Shown piece after piece: positions 1 through 10,682 of a stretch of DNA of 64,000 bases. The notes under the pieces are model-generated. The model had not been told where the DNA came from. It ran no database searches and saw only the letters and a list, made by a program, of their open reading frames with translations. Each line of letters opens with the position of its first letter. Position 1 is the stretch's first letter. The position numbers and the translations under genes are program-made. The stretch comes from Lacticaseibacillus thailandensis DSM 22698 = JCM 13996. GTDB taxonomy: Bacteria > Bacillota > Bacilli > Lactobacillales > Lactobacillaceae. The stretch is from the NCBI RefSeq assembly GCF_001312865.1, contig NZ_BBER01000004.1, positions 171,517-235,516 on the forward strand, written 5' to 3'.

Positions 1-463
1 CCAACTGGTTGTTGGCCGTAAACTGATTAAACGGGTCAGGCCGACTTAGCAACAGGTGCGCTTCGTCCACAAAGACGACGTCGGTTAGCCCGCCAACTTT
101 GCGCTGGCGATTAATAAAGGGCGTCGGCTTCACAAAGTCCTTTTTGTACAGATGCGGCGTGTGGGCCGCCACCTCTTTGTAAACTTTAAGCATCTCGTTG
201 TGGTTCACCAGCAAGTGCGCATCCAGACCCGCTAACGCCGGGTCACTCCCACTCCGCGCCGCCTGTTGGAGCGCGGTAAAAACTGCGTTGAGCACGACGC
301 TCTTACCGGAACCCGCGTCGCCCTCGATCACAAACACCGCCGCCTGCTCGTCACGCCGGTGGTGGCGAATAAACGCCAACACCTGGCGCTGCAGGGCGGC
401 CTGCTGGCTGGTGAGCTGAGCTTGTGCGGGCAAAATGAAAGTGGCGGTAGATAGGTCCGGCAT
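1..463 (-). CDS. DUF2075 P-loop ATPase, 5' part only
   Basis: The gene starts at the ATG at 463, preceded by GGAGT, and runs off the left edge, so only about 154 N-terminal residues are visible. I see a Walker A motif (EGDAGSGKS, near residue 48) and a Walker B motif (VVFVDEAHLLL, near residue 135). This arrangement matches the DUF2075 family of helicase-like/Schlafen-related ATPases common in lactobacilli, whose cellular role is not settled. It lies downstream of a terminator, so it is probably transcribed on its own. The family call rests on the two motifs and the N-terminal context. Confidence 0.75.
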   Translation of the reverse strand, partial: MPDLSTATFILPAQAQLTSQQAALQRQVLAFIRHHRRDEQAAVFVIEGDAGSGKSVVLNAVFTALQQAARSGSDPALAGLDAHLLVNHNEMLKVYKEVAAHTPHLYKKDFVKPTPFINRQRKVGGLTDVVFVDEAHLLLSRPDPFNQFTANNQL

Positions 464-555
464 TGTGAAAACTCCTTTTTCCCTAGTTAAGTTGATAATA
501 CCAACCGTAGCACCAACTCCGGGGGGACGCAAAAATATGGGCGGAACGAAGACCA

Positions 556-591
556 GCAAAAAAAGCTTCCCACCTGTACGGTGGAAAGCTT
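556..591 (-). terminator. Rho-independent terminator after the purine permease
   Basis: Arms 563-574 and 580-591 form a 12-bp stem (one G-U pair) with a 5-base loop. Read on the minus strand it is followed by a run of seven T. It separates the permease from the DUF2075 gene. I see no convincing gene between 464 and 756. Confidence 0.85.
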
Positions 592-756
592 GATTGGTGC
601 GGATGAGTGGTGGCTACGCGCTGGCAGCACCAGGTTAGCACACCGACCGCGATGATTATGAGCGACTGCAGTCAAACTGGTCAACACCACAGTCTCGCGG
701 GCAGGCTCCGCCGACCCCCGCGGTCAGTGAGAGCACAGCGCAAGCGCCTACGCTAA

Positions 757-2069
757 CTAACCAACATTCAATATCCACATAAACCCAATAAACACGAAGA
801 AAAGCATGTACATAATCGGTGAAACTTCCTTACCGCGCTTCGCCGCAATCATCGTAATTGGGTACATAATGAACCCCAACGCGATCCCGTCCGAAATGCT
901 GTAAGACAACGGCATCCCTAAAACAATCAGAAACGCTGGAATCGCAATTTCCATCTTGAACCAGTTAATGTTCTTCAACGACTGCGCCATCAGCACCCCG
1001 ACAATAATCAAAGCCGGTGCCGTGACCTGCGTCGTGACCACACCCAAGAGGGGCGAGAAGAACATCCCCACCAGGAACAATACCCCCGTCGTCACCGCAG
1101 TCAGGCCCGAACGGCCACCCACGGCGATGCCGGCGGACGATTCCACGTAGGCCCCCACGGGCGACGTACCCAGCAACGAACCCGCCAGCATCGCCGTCGA
1201 GTCGGATGCCAACGCTTTGCCCACGCGCGGCAGCTTGTTGTCGCGCATCAGCCCCGCCTGCGTGGCCAGGCCGACCAACGTCCCGGCCGTATCAAAGAAT
1301 GTCACCAACAGGAAGGTCAGCACCACGACTACTAGTTGCAGGCTGTTAATATCCCCCACGTGGCGGAAGGCCACCATGAATGTGGGCTTCAAGCTCGGCG
1401 CTGCGGAAATCAGCCCGGACGGCATGTTGATGAGCCCGGTGACCAGGCCCAAAATCACGGTTGCCACCATGCCGATGAAAATACCACCAGGGACGTGCTT
1501 GACCATCAAGATAGCGGTCACCACGAGGCCAAAGATCGTTAGCCACGTTGTCCCCACGCTCAGTGAACCGAGGCCCACGATGGTCGACTTGTTGGCCGTG
1601 ATCAGGCCGCCATCACTTAAACCTAAAAAAAGCAATGAACAGCCCAATCCCACCAGAAATCGCGGCTTTCAGGTCACCAGGAATTGCATCAATGATCTTT
1701 TCACGGAGCTTAAAAATCGTGATGATGATAAAAATTATGGAAGCAACAAAGACGCCAGCCAGCGCGGTCTCCCACGGCACCTTCATGCCGATGCAGACGG
1801 AGTAGGCAAAAAAAGGCGTTGATCCCCAAAGCCGGTGCCGTTGCAATTGGATAACGGGCCAAAACGCCCATCAATATGCTCCCCAACGCACTAGCCAAAG
1901 CCGTGGCGGTAAACACCGCCCCTTTGTCCATGCCCGAGGCGCCTAGAACCGACGGATTGACGAACAGGATGTACGCCATGGAGATGAAGGTGGTGAAGCC
2001 CGCCAAAAGTTCACGCCGGACGGTGGTATGTAGCTGGTCTAACTGAAAATACGACTTGATACTATCCAT
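757..2069 (-). CDS. pbuG: NCS2-family purine permease (PbuG/AzgA-like), two frameshifts
   Basis: This is a multi-pass membrane symporter of the NCS2 family, expected to import hypoxanthine/guanine or adenine. The N-terminus (MDSIKSYFQL... RRELLAGFTTFISMAYI) is typical of the AzgA/PbuG subgroup, as is the internal FFDTAGTLVGLA segment. The start at 2069 follows TAGGAG at a good distance. The reading frame breaks twice, at the 7-base A runs 1808-1814 and 1625-1631. Removing one base from each restores a continuous protein of about 436 residues, the normal family length. I read both breaks as sequence errors. I looked for a purine riboswitch in the leader and did not find one. Confidence 0.85.
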
Positions 2070-2138
2070 AAAAAGGTCTCCTACTACGAGCAAACACTCG
2101 AAAATTAGATTAGTAAAAATGACGAACGAACGTGTTTT

Positions 2139-2167
2139 ATGGTATACCAAGCCGGGCAAACGGTCAA
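2139..2167 (-). promoter_or_regulatory. Promoter of the purine permease gene
   Basis: A -35 box TTGACC (2162-2167) and a -10 box TACCAT (2139-2144) are separated by 17 bases on the minus strand, about 70 bases upstream of the permease start. Confidence 0.6.
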
Positions 2168-2188
2168 TATCTTTTTCTGAAATCAGCA

Positions 2189-2218
2189 AAACCCGAACAT
2201 TAATTCATGCTCGGGTTT
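2189..2218 (-). terminator. Hairpin after bioY
   Basis: Arms 2189-2200 and 2207-2218 pair over 12 bases with one G-U pair. On the minus strand a short T stretch follows, directly downstream of the bioY stop. Confidence 0.6.
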
Positions 2219-2226
2219 GCCTTTGT

Positions 2227-2745
2227 TTACAGTAATAGGCCAGTCTGTCGCAGTACCGGTGCGACCATGGCGGTCCCCATGGTTGCCACCAACGCCTTCA
2301 CCAATAGTGGCATGAGAAACGGTACGATTCCCACTCCTAGCGCACTACCAGCAACGACGTGTAACCAGACCGCACCCACGAATAGTTGGAGCAAACCAGC
2401 CCCCAGGTTCCGGGCACCAATCACCATCACTGACCGTGATTGTTGCACACTACCGCCAAGGAACAGCGGGAACAGTATTAAACCCACCAGGTACCCGCCA
2501 GTGGGGCCCACCAGGTGGCTCAGGCCACCAGTGAAACCCGCAAACACCGGAAGCCCCACTGCGCCCATTAGGATGTAGACCAGCACGGCCCCCATACCGC
2601 TACGCCGATCGAGTAGCCCCACCACCAGGGGCACCATCAGGGTTTGTAACGTCAGGGGCACTGGCCCCAGCGGCACCGTCAGCGGGGCCGTAACTGCCAT
2701 CAGTGCAGCGCCTAAAGCCACGTACGTGAGTGTCCGAATACGCAT
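2227..2745 (-). CDS. bioY: BioY, substrate-binding subunit of the ECF biotin transporter
   Basis: The 172-residue protein is made of about six hydrophobic segments. It carries the BioY hallmarks: a TLQTLMVPL segment after the first helix, and GLPVFAGFTGG followed by GPTGGYLVG. BioY captures biotin in the membrane and works with the shared EcfAA'T energising module, which is not encoded here. The gene starts 10 bases after the nnrD stop and the two probably share a transcript. No BirA-type operator is evident upstream. Confidence 0.93.
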   Translation of the reverse strand: MRIRTLTYVALGAALMAVTAPLTVPLGPVPLTLQTLMVPLVVGLLDRRSGMGAVLVYILMGAVGLPVFAGFTGGLSHLVGPTGGYLVGLILFPLFLGGSVQQSRSVMVIGARNLGAGLLQLFVGAVWLHVVAGSALGVGIVPFLMPLLVKALVATMGTAMVAPVLRQTGLLL

Positions 2746-2755
2746 GGTCGTCCCC

Positions 2756-3592
2756 CTATTCTGCGTTGCTGTGACTCAACTGGGCCATCAACGTGGGTAA
2801 CGCGGCACTCACCGCGGTCGGCAAAGCCACGTACTGGCTGCGCGCCACCATATCGGCGGCAGCGCTATGGACCCACACGGCGGCTGCAACCACCGCCAAG
2901 CTATAGCCAAACTGACCGATAAACGCGGCAATGATGCCCGTCAGCGTGTCGCCAGAACCACCCGTCGCCATGGCGGGACCACCACTCGTATTCCGGAACG
3001 CCACATGACCGTCTAACGTCACCGTGGGTGCACCTTTGCACACCACCACCCCCGGTAATTCAGCCGCAGCGGCTTGACTAGCCGCCACTGTCTGGTTAGC
3101 GATGGCAATGCCACTCAGCCGTTGCCACTCCATGGCGTGCGGCGTCCACACCGTCTGGGCCGTCCCCGTCTGGTGCTGGTGCCCGGCTGCCATAATGTCA
3201 ATGGCGGAACCGTCCACAATCAGTGACTGCGGCGTACGCACCGTGTCGAGCACGAGCTGCAACACCACGTGCGCGGCGGCACTATCGCCTAGGCCGGGCC
3301 CGACAACTACCACGTCAGCTTGGGCCAACAATTGGGGCAACATGGCGTCCGTCCAGGTGCAGACCATGGCCTCCGGTAACCGGGCGTGCAAAGCTGCATG
3401 GTTCACCGCGGCCGTCGCGACCGTCACCAGCCCCGCACCAGCATACACGGCGGCAGTGGCGCTCATGATGGCCGCGCCACCAAAGTGTTCGTCACCTGCC
3501 ACGATGACCACGCGACCATACATGCCTTTGTGGCTCCGCGTCGTCCGTGGCCGCACCACGTTGGCAGCGCGGCTACGCGTCATTTCATCCAT
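2756..3592 (-). CDS. nnrD: ADP-dependent NAD(P)H-hydrate dehydratase
   Basis: The 278-residue protein belongs to the YjeF-C/ribokinase-like family, which repairs hydrated NAD(P)H. Visible motifs are HKGMYGRVVIVAG near the N-terminus, VVVGPGLG in the middle, and the anion-hole/catalytic GGSGDTLTG near residue 213. The NnrE epimerase domain is absent, so this is the stand-alone dehydratase. The start at 3592 follows GAGG. It is the first gene of a likely pair with bioY. Confidence 0.92.
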   Translation of the reverse strand: MDEMTRSRAANVVRPRTTRSHKGMYGRVVIVAGDEHFGGAAIMSATAAVYAGAGLVTVATAAVNHAALHARLPEAMVCTWTDAMLPQLLAQADVVVVGPGLGDSAAAHVVLQLVLDTVRTPQSLIVDGSAIDIMAAGHQHQTGTAQTVWTPHAMEWQRLSGIAIANQTVAASQAAAAELPGVVVCKGAPTVTLDGHVAFRNTSGGPAMATGGSGDTLTGIIAAFIGQFGYSLAVVAAAVWVHSAAADMVARSQYVALPTAVSAALPTLMAQLSHSNAE

Positions 3593-3711
3593 ATTCTCAA
3601 CCTCCTTGGCCTCAGCCTAGCACATTGGCCGGAACTTGCAGCCGTTTGTGGCGGTGACTGCCTGTAGGGACACCGCCCACCACTGATCTTGGTCATAGTA
3701 GCAGCTACTGG

Positions 3712-3740
3712 TTGGCAAAAATACCGGCACGTTATAAAAT
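3712..3740 (+). promoter_or_regulatory. Promoter of ackA
   Basis: TTGGCA (3712-3717) and TAAAAT (3735-3740) are spaced by 17 bases and lie about 60 bases before the acetate kinase start. Confidence 0.6.
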
Positions 3741-3803
3741 GTGCTTGGATACTTAGTTACTAATAATAAGTGCTAGCTCCTGCTACAGAAAGGACGTGTA
3801 CGT

Positions 3804-4996
3804 ATGCCCCAATACCTTGCCATCAACGCCGGCAGTTCCACACTGAAGTGGCGTCTCTTTGCAATGCCGGCGGAATCACTCTTGGGCCAAGGTCTGATCG
3901 ACCGCATCAACCACTCACACGCCACGGTGACCGTCAAGGTGCCCCACCAACCGGACCTTACTTACACCACTGCAACCGACGATTGCCGTCGCGTTGTGGC
4001 GGACTTATTGTTACGTCTCAAGCAACTCGGGCTCGTCTCCCATCTCCACGACATCGTGGGTGTGGGGCACCGGGTCGTGGCGGGCGGCGAGGACTTCAAC
4101 CAGTCGGTCGTGGTTGATGATGACGTCCTGCTCCGTATCCGCAACCTGCGCAACCTCGCACCGTTACACAACCCAGTGCAAGCAAACTTCATCGCGACCT
4201 TTCGCGACGTGCTACCATGGGCGACTCAGGTGGCCGTGTTCGACAGCGCCTTTCACCAAAGCATGCCACCCACAAGTTACCTCTACGGTGTCCCGTACAA
4301 CTGGTACCAACAATACGGGGCCCGCAAGTACGGCGCGCACGGCACCAGCGTCCGGTACGTCGCTGCGCGCACGGCTACCCTCTTGGGACGCCACTGGACC
4401 AGCTACGCTTGATTGTACTCCATCTGGGCGCCGGTTCCAGCGTTACAGCTGTCAAAGACGGACGGTCACTCGACACCTCGATGGGTTTTACCCCGCTAGC
4501 CGGGCTGATCTCCGCCACACGTAGTGGTGACGTCGACCCGTCGCTATTAGCCTACATGATGCGCAAACTAAACGTCACCGCGGACCGGATGGTGGACCTA
4601 CTCAACGATACCGCGGGACTACAGGGCATTTCGGGAATATCCGACGACATGCGTATTCTGAGTGCCGCAGCCGCCGAGCAGCCCCGCGCCCAACTAGCCA
4701 TCGATATGTACGTACAACGCATTGTCCAGTATGTCGGGGCCTACGTCGCCGAAATGAACGGCGTGGACGCCTTCGCTTTTGCCGGGGGAATCGGCGAACA
4801 CAGTAGTGCCATTCGGGCCCAGATCATGGCACACTTTGCTTACTTGGGCGCGACCATCGACCCCCACGCCAACACCAACAACGGCAACGAAACCGACCTC
4901 AGCACCACCGACGCCCCGGTGCGCACGTGGCTAGTACCCACCGATGAGGAACTGATGATTGTCCGCGATACGTACCGCCTGGCAACGGGTCAGTGA
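3804..4996 (+). CDS. ackA: Acetate kinase (one frameshift)
   Basis: Acetate kinase interconverts acetyl phosphate and acetate with ATP formation, the energy-yielding end of acetate fermentation. The N-terminus NAGSSTLKW is the phosphate-binding signature. GHRVVAGG, HGTSVRY, HLGAGSSVTAVKDG and FAGGIGEHS follow in the expected order. The start at 3804 follows AGAAAGGA. The frame breaks near 4383-4390, between LLG and PLDQL; one extra G in the GGG run would rejoin it to about 397 residues, the standard length. I therefore call it a whole gene with a sequence error. Confidence 0.9.
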
Positions 4997-5018
4997 GCGT
5001 CAACGTGTCCGATAAACT

Positions 5019-5066
5019 AAAGCAGCTGGCCGCAACGAGTTTATGCTCATTGCGACCAGCTGCTTT
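5019..5066. terminator. Bidirectional terminator between ackA and rlmB
   Basis: Perfect 11-base arms 5019-5029 and 5056-5066 close an inner stem-loop. The hairpin lies between the convergent ends of ackA and rlmB and can serve both. Confidence 0.7.
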
Positions 5067-5068
5067 GA

Positions 5069-5959
5069 TTAGCTTAAATTATTGCTGGGCTGCTTGCCGA
5101 CTCGTAAAGGCTGGTACATCAGGATCCCGGCCGCCACGCTGGCGTTGAGGCTTTGCACATGGCCCACCATCGGGATCGACACCGTGGCGTCCATGAGCTT
5201 CTGAATGCCCGGGGAAATACCTTTGCCTTCGTTACCGATGACCAACCCAATCGGCCCGGTCGCGTTCCACTGCCGGAAGTCCTGCCCTTCCATGGCGGTA
5301 CCGAAGATCCACAAACCGCGGTCCTTCAGTGCCTTAATGGCGTTCGCTAAATTTGTGACCCGCGCGACCGGCACGTGTTCGATGGCACCGGTACTGATTT
5401 TAGCTACCGCACTCGTCAGGCCCACAGCCCGGTGCTTGGGAATAATGATCCCGTGCACGCCGACCGCATCCGCCGTCCGCATGATGGCCCCCAGATTACG
5501 GGGATCCTCCAAGTTGTCAAGGATGAGGAAGAACGGGTCCTGCTCCGCCGCCTGGGCTTTGGCAAAGAGGTCATCGATGCTGGCGTACGCGTATGGTGGC
5601 ATCGCCAGCATGACCCCCTGGTGGTTCCCGTTATCACTCAACAGGTCAAGCTTACTCTTCGGTACCTCGCTTACGAGGATTTTGGCCTTCTTAGCCCGTT
5701 CCACGATGCTGTGAATCTGGTCACTACTGAGGGACTTTTGCACGAAGAGCTTGTTGATGGTCGCGGCGCTCCCACTTGTCAGCGCCTCAGCTACCGCATG
5801 GCGTCCCCAGACAAACTCGTTGTCCTCACTGTCGGCATCGTCATCACGACGGGGCGCTACCGGTGCCCGGCGCGGCGTGCGCCGACTATCACGGCCCCCA
5901 CGGCGGTCATCATCACGTCGACTTCCCCGGTGATTGCGGCCCTTACTTGATTTGTCCAT
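5069..5959 (-). CDS. rlmB: 23S rRNA 2'-O-methyltransferase, TrmH/SpoU family (RlmB-like)
   Basis: About 296 residues from the ATG at 5959. A charged, Arg-rich low-complexity N-terminal tail (about 40 residues) is followed by the SpoU substrate-binding domain starting at [12 protein letters not shown]. The knotted SPOUT methylase domain follows, with motif 1 [19 protein letters not shown], motif 2 [11 protein letters not shown] and motif 3 [16 protein letters not shown]. It is the last gene of the cysS-mrnC-rlmB unit, the usual order in Firmicutes. An earlier in-frame start at 5989 would overlap mrnC further; I prefer 5959. Confidence 0.9.
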   Translation of the reverse strand: MDKSSKGRNHRGSRRDDDRRGGRDSRRTPRRAPVAPRRDDDADSEDNEFVWGRHAVAEALTSGSAATINKLFVQKSLSSDQIHSIVERAKKAKILVSEVPKSKLDLLSDNGNHQGVMLAMPPYAYASIDDLFAKAQAAEQDPFFLILDNLEDPRNLGAIMRTADAVGVHGIIIPKHRAVGLTSAVAKISTGAIEHVPVARVTNLANAIKALKDRGLWIFGTAMEGQDFRQWNATGPIGLVIGNEGKGISPGIQKLMDATVSIPMVGHVQSLNASVAAGILMYQPLRVGKQPSNNLS

Positions 5960-6374
5960 GTCCCGTGCCTCCCTGTTCAACGTAATCAATACACCATTGA
6001 GCTAATTCACGCACCCGGTCTTCGCGTCCGGCTAGGTGCAGGGACCCAAAGAGGGCCTCAAAGCCGGTCGAAATCCGGTAGGTCACCACGTCGGTATTTT
6101 TAGCGTGCGTGTAGCTCTTGGCGTTGCGCCCATGCTTATACATGTCCCACTCGTCGTCGCTCAAAACGGACTGCTGTTCCATCCCGTCGATCAACGCCGC
6201 TTGCGCCTTGGCAGAAACAAAGTTCTTGGCTACCCGCTGTAGTTGCGCCGGCTTGGTCAGCCCCCGCTGTTCGAGCAGGTGCTGCCGGACGTACACGTCA
6301 TATACCGCATCACCCATATAAGCCAACGCAATCCCATTCAACTGTCGCGGATCCATCGTCATGCGCGCCGCCAC
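5943..6374 (-). CDS. mrnC: Mini-ribonuclease III
   Basis: The 143-residue protein is a stand-alone RNase III catalytic domain without a dsRNA-binding domain, involved in 23S rRNA maturation in Firmicutes. The motif [19 protein letters not shown] carries the metal-binding Asp of the family, and KGRNAKS-like [13 protein letters not shown] follows. The GTG start at 6374 overlaps the 3' end of cysS, and the 3' end overlaps rlmB, so the three genes are translationally coupled. Confidence 0.92.
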   Translation of the reverse strand: MAARMTMDPRQLNGIALAYMGDAVYDVYVRQHLLEQRGLTKPAQLQRVAKNFVSAKAQAALIDGMEQQSVLSDDEWDMYKHGRNAKSYTHAKNTDVVTYRISTGFEALFGSLHLAGREDRVRELAQWCIDYVEQGGTGHGQIK

Positions 6375-7767
6375 CTCGTTCCTTGTGCTGTATCTTCCAA
6401 AATAATGCCACGTTCCGTGAGTTCATCGCGAATCCGGTCGCTAGTCGCAAAGTCCTTCGCTGCGCGCGCCGCGTCCCGGTCGTAAATCATCTGCTCGACG
6501 TCAGCATCGAGCAGTTCGTCCGTGGTTGCCGTCTGCACACCAAAAATCTGCATCCAGTCATCAAAGGTGGTCAGTAACAACGCCACCGCCTCAGCGTGCA
6601 CGGTATCGGCATTAGCATACCCGTTCATCAATTTGACCAGCTCATAAAGCACTGCCAAACCGTTAGCAACGTTAATGTCGTCATCCATGGCCGTAATAAA
6701 CCGTTGCTTCAGGTCCGCCACCGCCGTCACTACTTGCGGGTCGGTCCCCTTTGCGGCACCCTGCTGACGAAATTCCAGGTTGGCGCGGGCTGTCCGCAGG
6801 TGCTCGAGGTCCGTGGCGGCTGCCGCCAAGTTGGCTTCGGTGTAACGAATCGGTTTGCGGTACTGCGTCGTCGCCATGAAGAAGCGTAGTACCATGGGGT
6901 CAACCGTCTTGATGATGTCGTGTACGGTCACAAAGTTGCCCAGGCTCTTGCTCATCTTTTGGTCATCTTCACCCACCGTCACGAAGCCGTTGTGCATCCA
7001 GTAGTGGACGAACGTTTTGCCCGTTTTGGCTTCACTTTGCGCGATTTCGTTCTGGTGGTGCGGAAATTCGAGGTCCTGACCACCACCATGAATATCGATG
7101 GTGTCGCCCAACAGTTTGGTGCTCATCACGGAGCACTCAATGTGCCACCCCGGCCGGCCTGGCCCAAACGGTGCGTCCCAGCTGATTTCGCCCGGCTTGG
7201 CCCCCTTCCAGAGAGCAAAGTCGATGGGGTCCTCTTTGCGGGCCGTCTCGACGTCATCCACGTGCTGGCTCGCGCCCTGCTCCAGTTCATCGATGTTCTT
7301 GTTAGCTAGGGCGCCATAGTTCTTCGCCTTGCGGGCGCGGAAGTAGACGTCGCCGTCACTGGCGTAAGCGTAGCCTTATCCATGAGCACCTGGATGAAAT
7401 CGATGATATCAGGAATCATCTGGCTAGCGCGCGGATTGACCGTTGCTGGCTCGATGCCAATCGCCTTTGTGTCCGCCATAAAGGCATCGATAAAACGCTG
7501 GGCTAGATCGAGCGGTGCTTCGCCAGTTTTGTGGGCGGCATTAATGATTTTATCGTCCACATCCGTGAAGTTAGACACGTAGGTTACTTTGAACCCCCGG
7601 TACTCAAAGTAGCGACGAATCGTGTCAAAGGCGATGGCCGACCGTGCGTTACCAATGTGAATGTAGTTGTAGACGGTAGGCCCACACACGTACATCTTAA
7701 TCTCACCGGGTGTGATTGGTTTAAATTCCTCTTTTTGACGGGTCAGTGTGTTGTACAAACGCAACAT
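6359..7767 (-). CDS. cysS: Cysteinyl-tRNA synthetase (one frameshift)
   Basis: Class I synthetase charging tRNA-Cys. The start at 7767 ([15 protein letters not shown]) follows AAGGGAGG. The zinc ligand motif [19 protein letters not shown] (HIGN signature), [19 protein letters not shown] and the KMSKSLGN signature are all present. The frame breaks near 7371-7377, just after FIQVLMDK; restoring one G in the GG run gives the expected GYAYAS continuation and about 469 residues. Since cysS is essential, a sequence error is far more likely than a pseudogene. Confidence 0.9.
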
Positions 7768-8083
7768 TAGCCGCCGCCTCCCTTCGTGCTTCAAGCTACC
7801 TACCATCATACAAGACTTCCCGCCTTGCCGCCAGTATCCGTGGATGGTAGGGGCAAGGCGTTGCGGGAAAGCAAGGTACTACATCGGTGGGCACTCCACG
7901 GTGACCGCTGCGGTAGCCAACCATCGCACGAGCTCGCGCCATCGGACCGACCAACCAGGTTACGCCGGTCACCAGCAAGAACAACCATGCTCAATAATCG
8001 TCCATCGACCATCATGAATCTACTTGCGCCACGTGCCCGGCATAGTCCTCTCAGGTGAACATCAGCGGTCATCACCATTGAGC
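7768..8083 (-). promoter_or_regulatory. cysS leader region with GC-rich hairpin, no gene seen
   Basis: This stretch upstream of cysS has no convincing coding sequence. It contains a strong imperfect hairpin at about 7817-7868, with arms ttcccgccttgcc-type and a 4-base bulge. The hairpin ends about 50 bases before the start codon and has no T tract. I searched for the T-box core (AGGGTGGNACCGCG) that controls cysS in some Firmicutes and did not find it. The hairpin may be an attenuator or mRNA stabiliser; that is speculative. Confidence 0.35.
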
Positions 8084-8112
8084 GCAAACAAAAACCGGGT
8101 TACAAACCCGGT
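8084..8112 (-). terminator. Terminator after the Nudix gene
   Basis: Perfect 8-base arms 8094-8101 and 8105-8112 enclose a 3-base loop. On the minus strand TTTTTGTTT follows. It ends the gltX-side transcript before cysS. Confidence 0.88.
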
Positions 8113-8118
8113 GTCTGC

Positions 8119-8586
8119 CTATAACTGGTGGGTCGCAATCAGCGTCGCCACAAAGTCAAGCATGTCTTCATTTTGCTTAATGAAAGTCGTTGGCCGCTCC
8201 TTGAAGTCGAAGTAAGCGCAACGCTTCGTCTCCTTTTCGCTGGCTTCGCCAAAGCTGCCACCCACAACGTGGACCAGGAATAACCGCGCACAGTTCTGCA
8301 CCTGGTCGCCGTTCGGGTACTGCATAAAGTACTTGTCGAACAATCCTAGCGGCCGAATCACTTCCACATCCAGGCCGGTGTCCTCCTTCATTTCGCGCAC
8401 GACTGCGTCCTTGAAGCTCTCACCATATTCCAGGTAACCGCCCGGTACGCACCAACCACTATCCTCGCCGTTGCGTTCCTGCAACAACACGCGGTTCTGG
8501 CCATCCAACACAATGCCAGCCGCCGTATTTAAAATAACGGGTGTGTGACCAACCTTACTCCGAATCATCTCAATATAATCTGCCAT
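8119..8586 (-). CDS. Nudix hydrolase
   Basis: About 155 residues from the ATG at 8586 (MADYIEMIRSKVGHTPVI). The Nudix box is clear: GGYLEYGESFKDAVVREMKE followed by DTGL. The second glutamate of the usual EE pair is an Asp, a conservative change. Substrate cannot be told from sequence; the family cleaves nucleoside diphosphates linked to another moiety. It begins 27 bases after the stop of the large membrane protein and is probably co-transcribed with it, between gltX and cysS. Confidence 0.88.
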   Translation of the reverse strand: MADYIEMIRSKVGHTPVILNTAAGIVLDGQNRVLLQERNGEDSGWCVPGGYLEYGESFKDAVVREMKEDTGLDVEVIRPLGLFDKYFMQYPNGDQVQNCARLFLVHVVGGSFGEASEKETKRCAYFDFKERPTTFIKQNEDMLDFVATLIATHQL

Positions 8587-8612
8587 TTCTTCACCATCTT
8601 TGCTTTGCTTGG

Positions 8613-10645
8613 TTACCGGGTAGCTACGTGTAACCGGCGCCACTGCCTTACCCGTAGTATAGCATCCCCCAACACGTACAGCGCAACTGCCCCCCAACCA
8701 ATTAGGGCCGCGTGCCACAACGGGCTAAACCAGCGCGCCGGCACGTACCGCTGCACTAGTTGATTGGCCCCTTTGCGTGCATATACAATGACCGCACCAA
8801 TATCGGTACGGGCGTAATCACCGCGCCGCAGTCGGTGACCATTGAGCCACAGTTCAGTGTGCGCGTAGGCGACCACCGGCAACTGGACGGCACCCGCCTC
8901 GGTTGCCGTCCAACTGGTTGCCAAAGCTCCGTTAGCCAACGTCGCCTTATGGTACCTGGTGGTTTTGGTCATCCCGGCCACATCGGTGGCCGTGACGCCC
9001 TTCTTAGCCTCATCCTGCACGTACTGCTCGGGATCACCACTAGCGTAAGCCGCGTAACTATACTGCGGCGCGTTGGCAATAATCTGCGCGTAATAGATGT
9101 TATACGGACTGGCGTCGTCCAGGGCGACCTGCTGCTGCTTGTACAGCTTGGCGTTGATGCGCCCACCAACCGCGCCCTCATTGGCGTCGGGATCGTTCGT
9201 GACGGCCACACGTTCTTGATGGTAGAGCACCGATTGACTATTCTCACGCATCCACCGGACGGACACAGCGGCACGGGCAAGTAATCCGGTGTGGCTTTGG
9301 CTACCATCTGCAGGGCTCGACCCAGGTGTCGTCCGTTGAATGTCTCGCGGATCGTGGCCACATCGGGCGCATTCATCGTGATGCTGGTCTGCGACTGCAG
9401 AACTTGCGGCTTGTTCCAGGCTTCGGCCGAGTTTTGCACGTCCGTCACCGTCTGAACACCGAGCAAGCCCACCGCCGCCAAAGCCGCGGCCCGACACCAA
9501 AGCCGGGGTGTGCGACCAAGACGCCACGTTCCGTCGCCAACCGTCATCGCGGCTCCAGCAACTAAGAGCGTCGCCGCCACGACCAGTAGCCGACTGGGAA
9601 ACTGGAGAAAGTTACCCAGGCCCGACCACCGGGCCGCCAGTGCGTTCCACGGTACAAGTTGTGAACTCAGTAGCAAAAATACGGTTCCTGTGACCGTAAA
9701 GGTACGGTTCAACGTCCGCACGTACCGCCACCGCGTGAGCACGGTCACGATTTGCGCGGCAAAGAGCAAGGTAATCACCAATCCCAGGCCGCTACCGTTG
9801 ATTGTGCCCCGCCCGTAGTTACCAAAGGACGGCGTGACCGTGTAGGTGCTCAGGTTATTCGGCGCGTAGGGCGCAAGGACGTGGCCGCTAGTGTACACCT
9901 CGAGCATGGCGCCCCAGATGTTGGCCGTGAGCACCAGGGTCAGCACCACCGCCAAAATGAGGTCGACCATCATCCGTCCTTTGCGTGGTGTGCGGTATAA
10001 CCCAATGGCCACAAAGGGTAGCAATGCCAACGTACCCAGCACCGCACTAAGGACGTGCATCTGCAAGACGATAGCCATAATCAGCGCTAACGGCACTACC
10101 CGTACGGGCCGTTCTGGGTGTTCCAACATACGCACCCCCGCCAGGAGAATAATGGGCATTAGGGCGGCACCCCAAGCGGTAAATTCTTGCGTGGTCAACC
10201 AGGACGCCACCCAGCCCGACAACATGTAAACCAGGCCAGCAACGGTCGCCCACAGCCGCCGTACGCCGGCGCGGCGGGTCAACACGTACATGCCGGTGCC
10301 AGCAATAAACAACACCAGCCACCCGAGCAAAACTTCCACAGCCAACCAGCTGTGCGTCCACAGTAACAGGTACCCCACGGCATAACTAAATAATGGGCCG
10401 TACAGGGCATTGACTACCCGGCCGGTACGCTGAAAGCCGTAATTCATTTGGAAATAGCTCCACACGTGATGGCGAATCTGTTGGTAAGCATCATAAAAGC
10501 GGTTCAGGTGAAAGATGGCATCAATGCCTAAAATTATCCCGTGATTCCATAATTGCGGGGCGACGGCCAAAAGCGCCACCAAACCGATAATAATGATGGG
10601 GGTGCAACGCGCACGCCGCACTTTACGTAGAAGTTGCTGTACCAC
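8613..10645 (-). CDS. Large polytopic membrane protein (YfhO/PTPS-related type), one frameshift
   Basis: About 677 residues after frame repair. The first 420 residues hold about a dozen hydrophobic helices with an early loop IDAIFHLNRFYDAYQQI. A large outside domain of about 200 residues follows, and one last helix (WHAALIGWGAVALYVLGDAI) precedes a basic tail. This architecture resembles the GT-C-like 6-pyruvoyl-tetrahydropterin-synthase-related/YfhO membrane proteins, which are suspected glycan-modifying enzymes. The frame breaks near 9260-9275. I chose the GTG at 10645 because it follows AGGAGG at good spacing. The function remains unknown. Confidence 0.65.
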
Positions 10646-10682
10646 GGATATCCTCCTGCAACAAATGTTTCTCAATATGTAT

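Noticed and set aside
487..690. 67-residue frame between the permease and the DUF2075 gene
   Set aside because: It overlaps the terminator hairpin and has no ribosome site or protein-like composition.
757..2189. Reading the split purine permease, acetate kinase, cysS and others as pseudogenes
   Set aside because: Single-base repairs in homopolymer runs restore full-length conserved proteins, and several of these genes are essential. Sequence error is the simpler explanation.
2070..2190. Purine riboswitch before the NCS2 permease
   Set aside because: The leader is short and I could not find the conserved three-way junction sequences. Only a promoter and a ribosome site are supported.
7768..8083. 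T-box leader before cysS
   Set aside because: No AGGGTGGNACCGCG-like core and no terminator with a T tract before the start codon.
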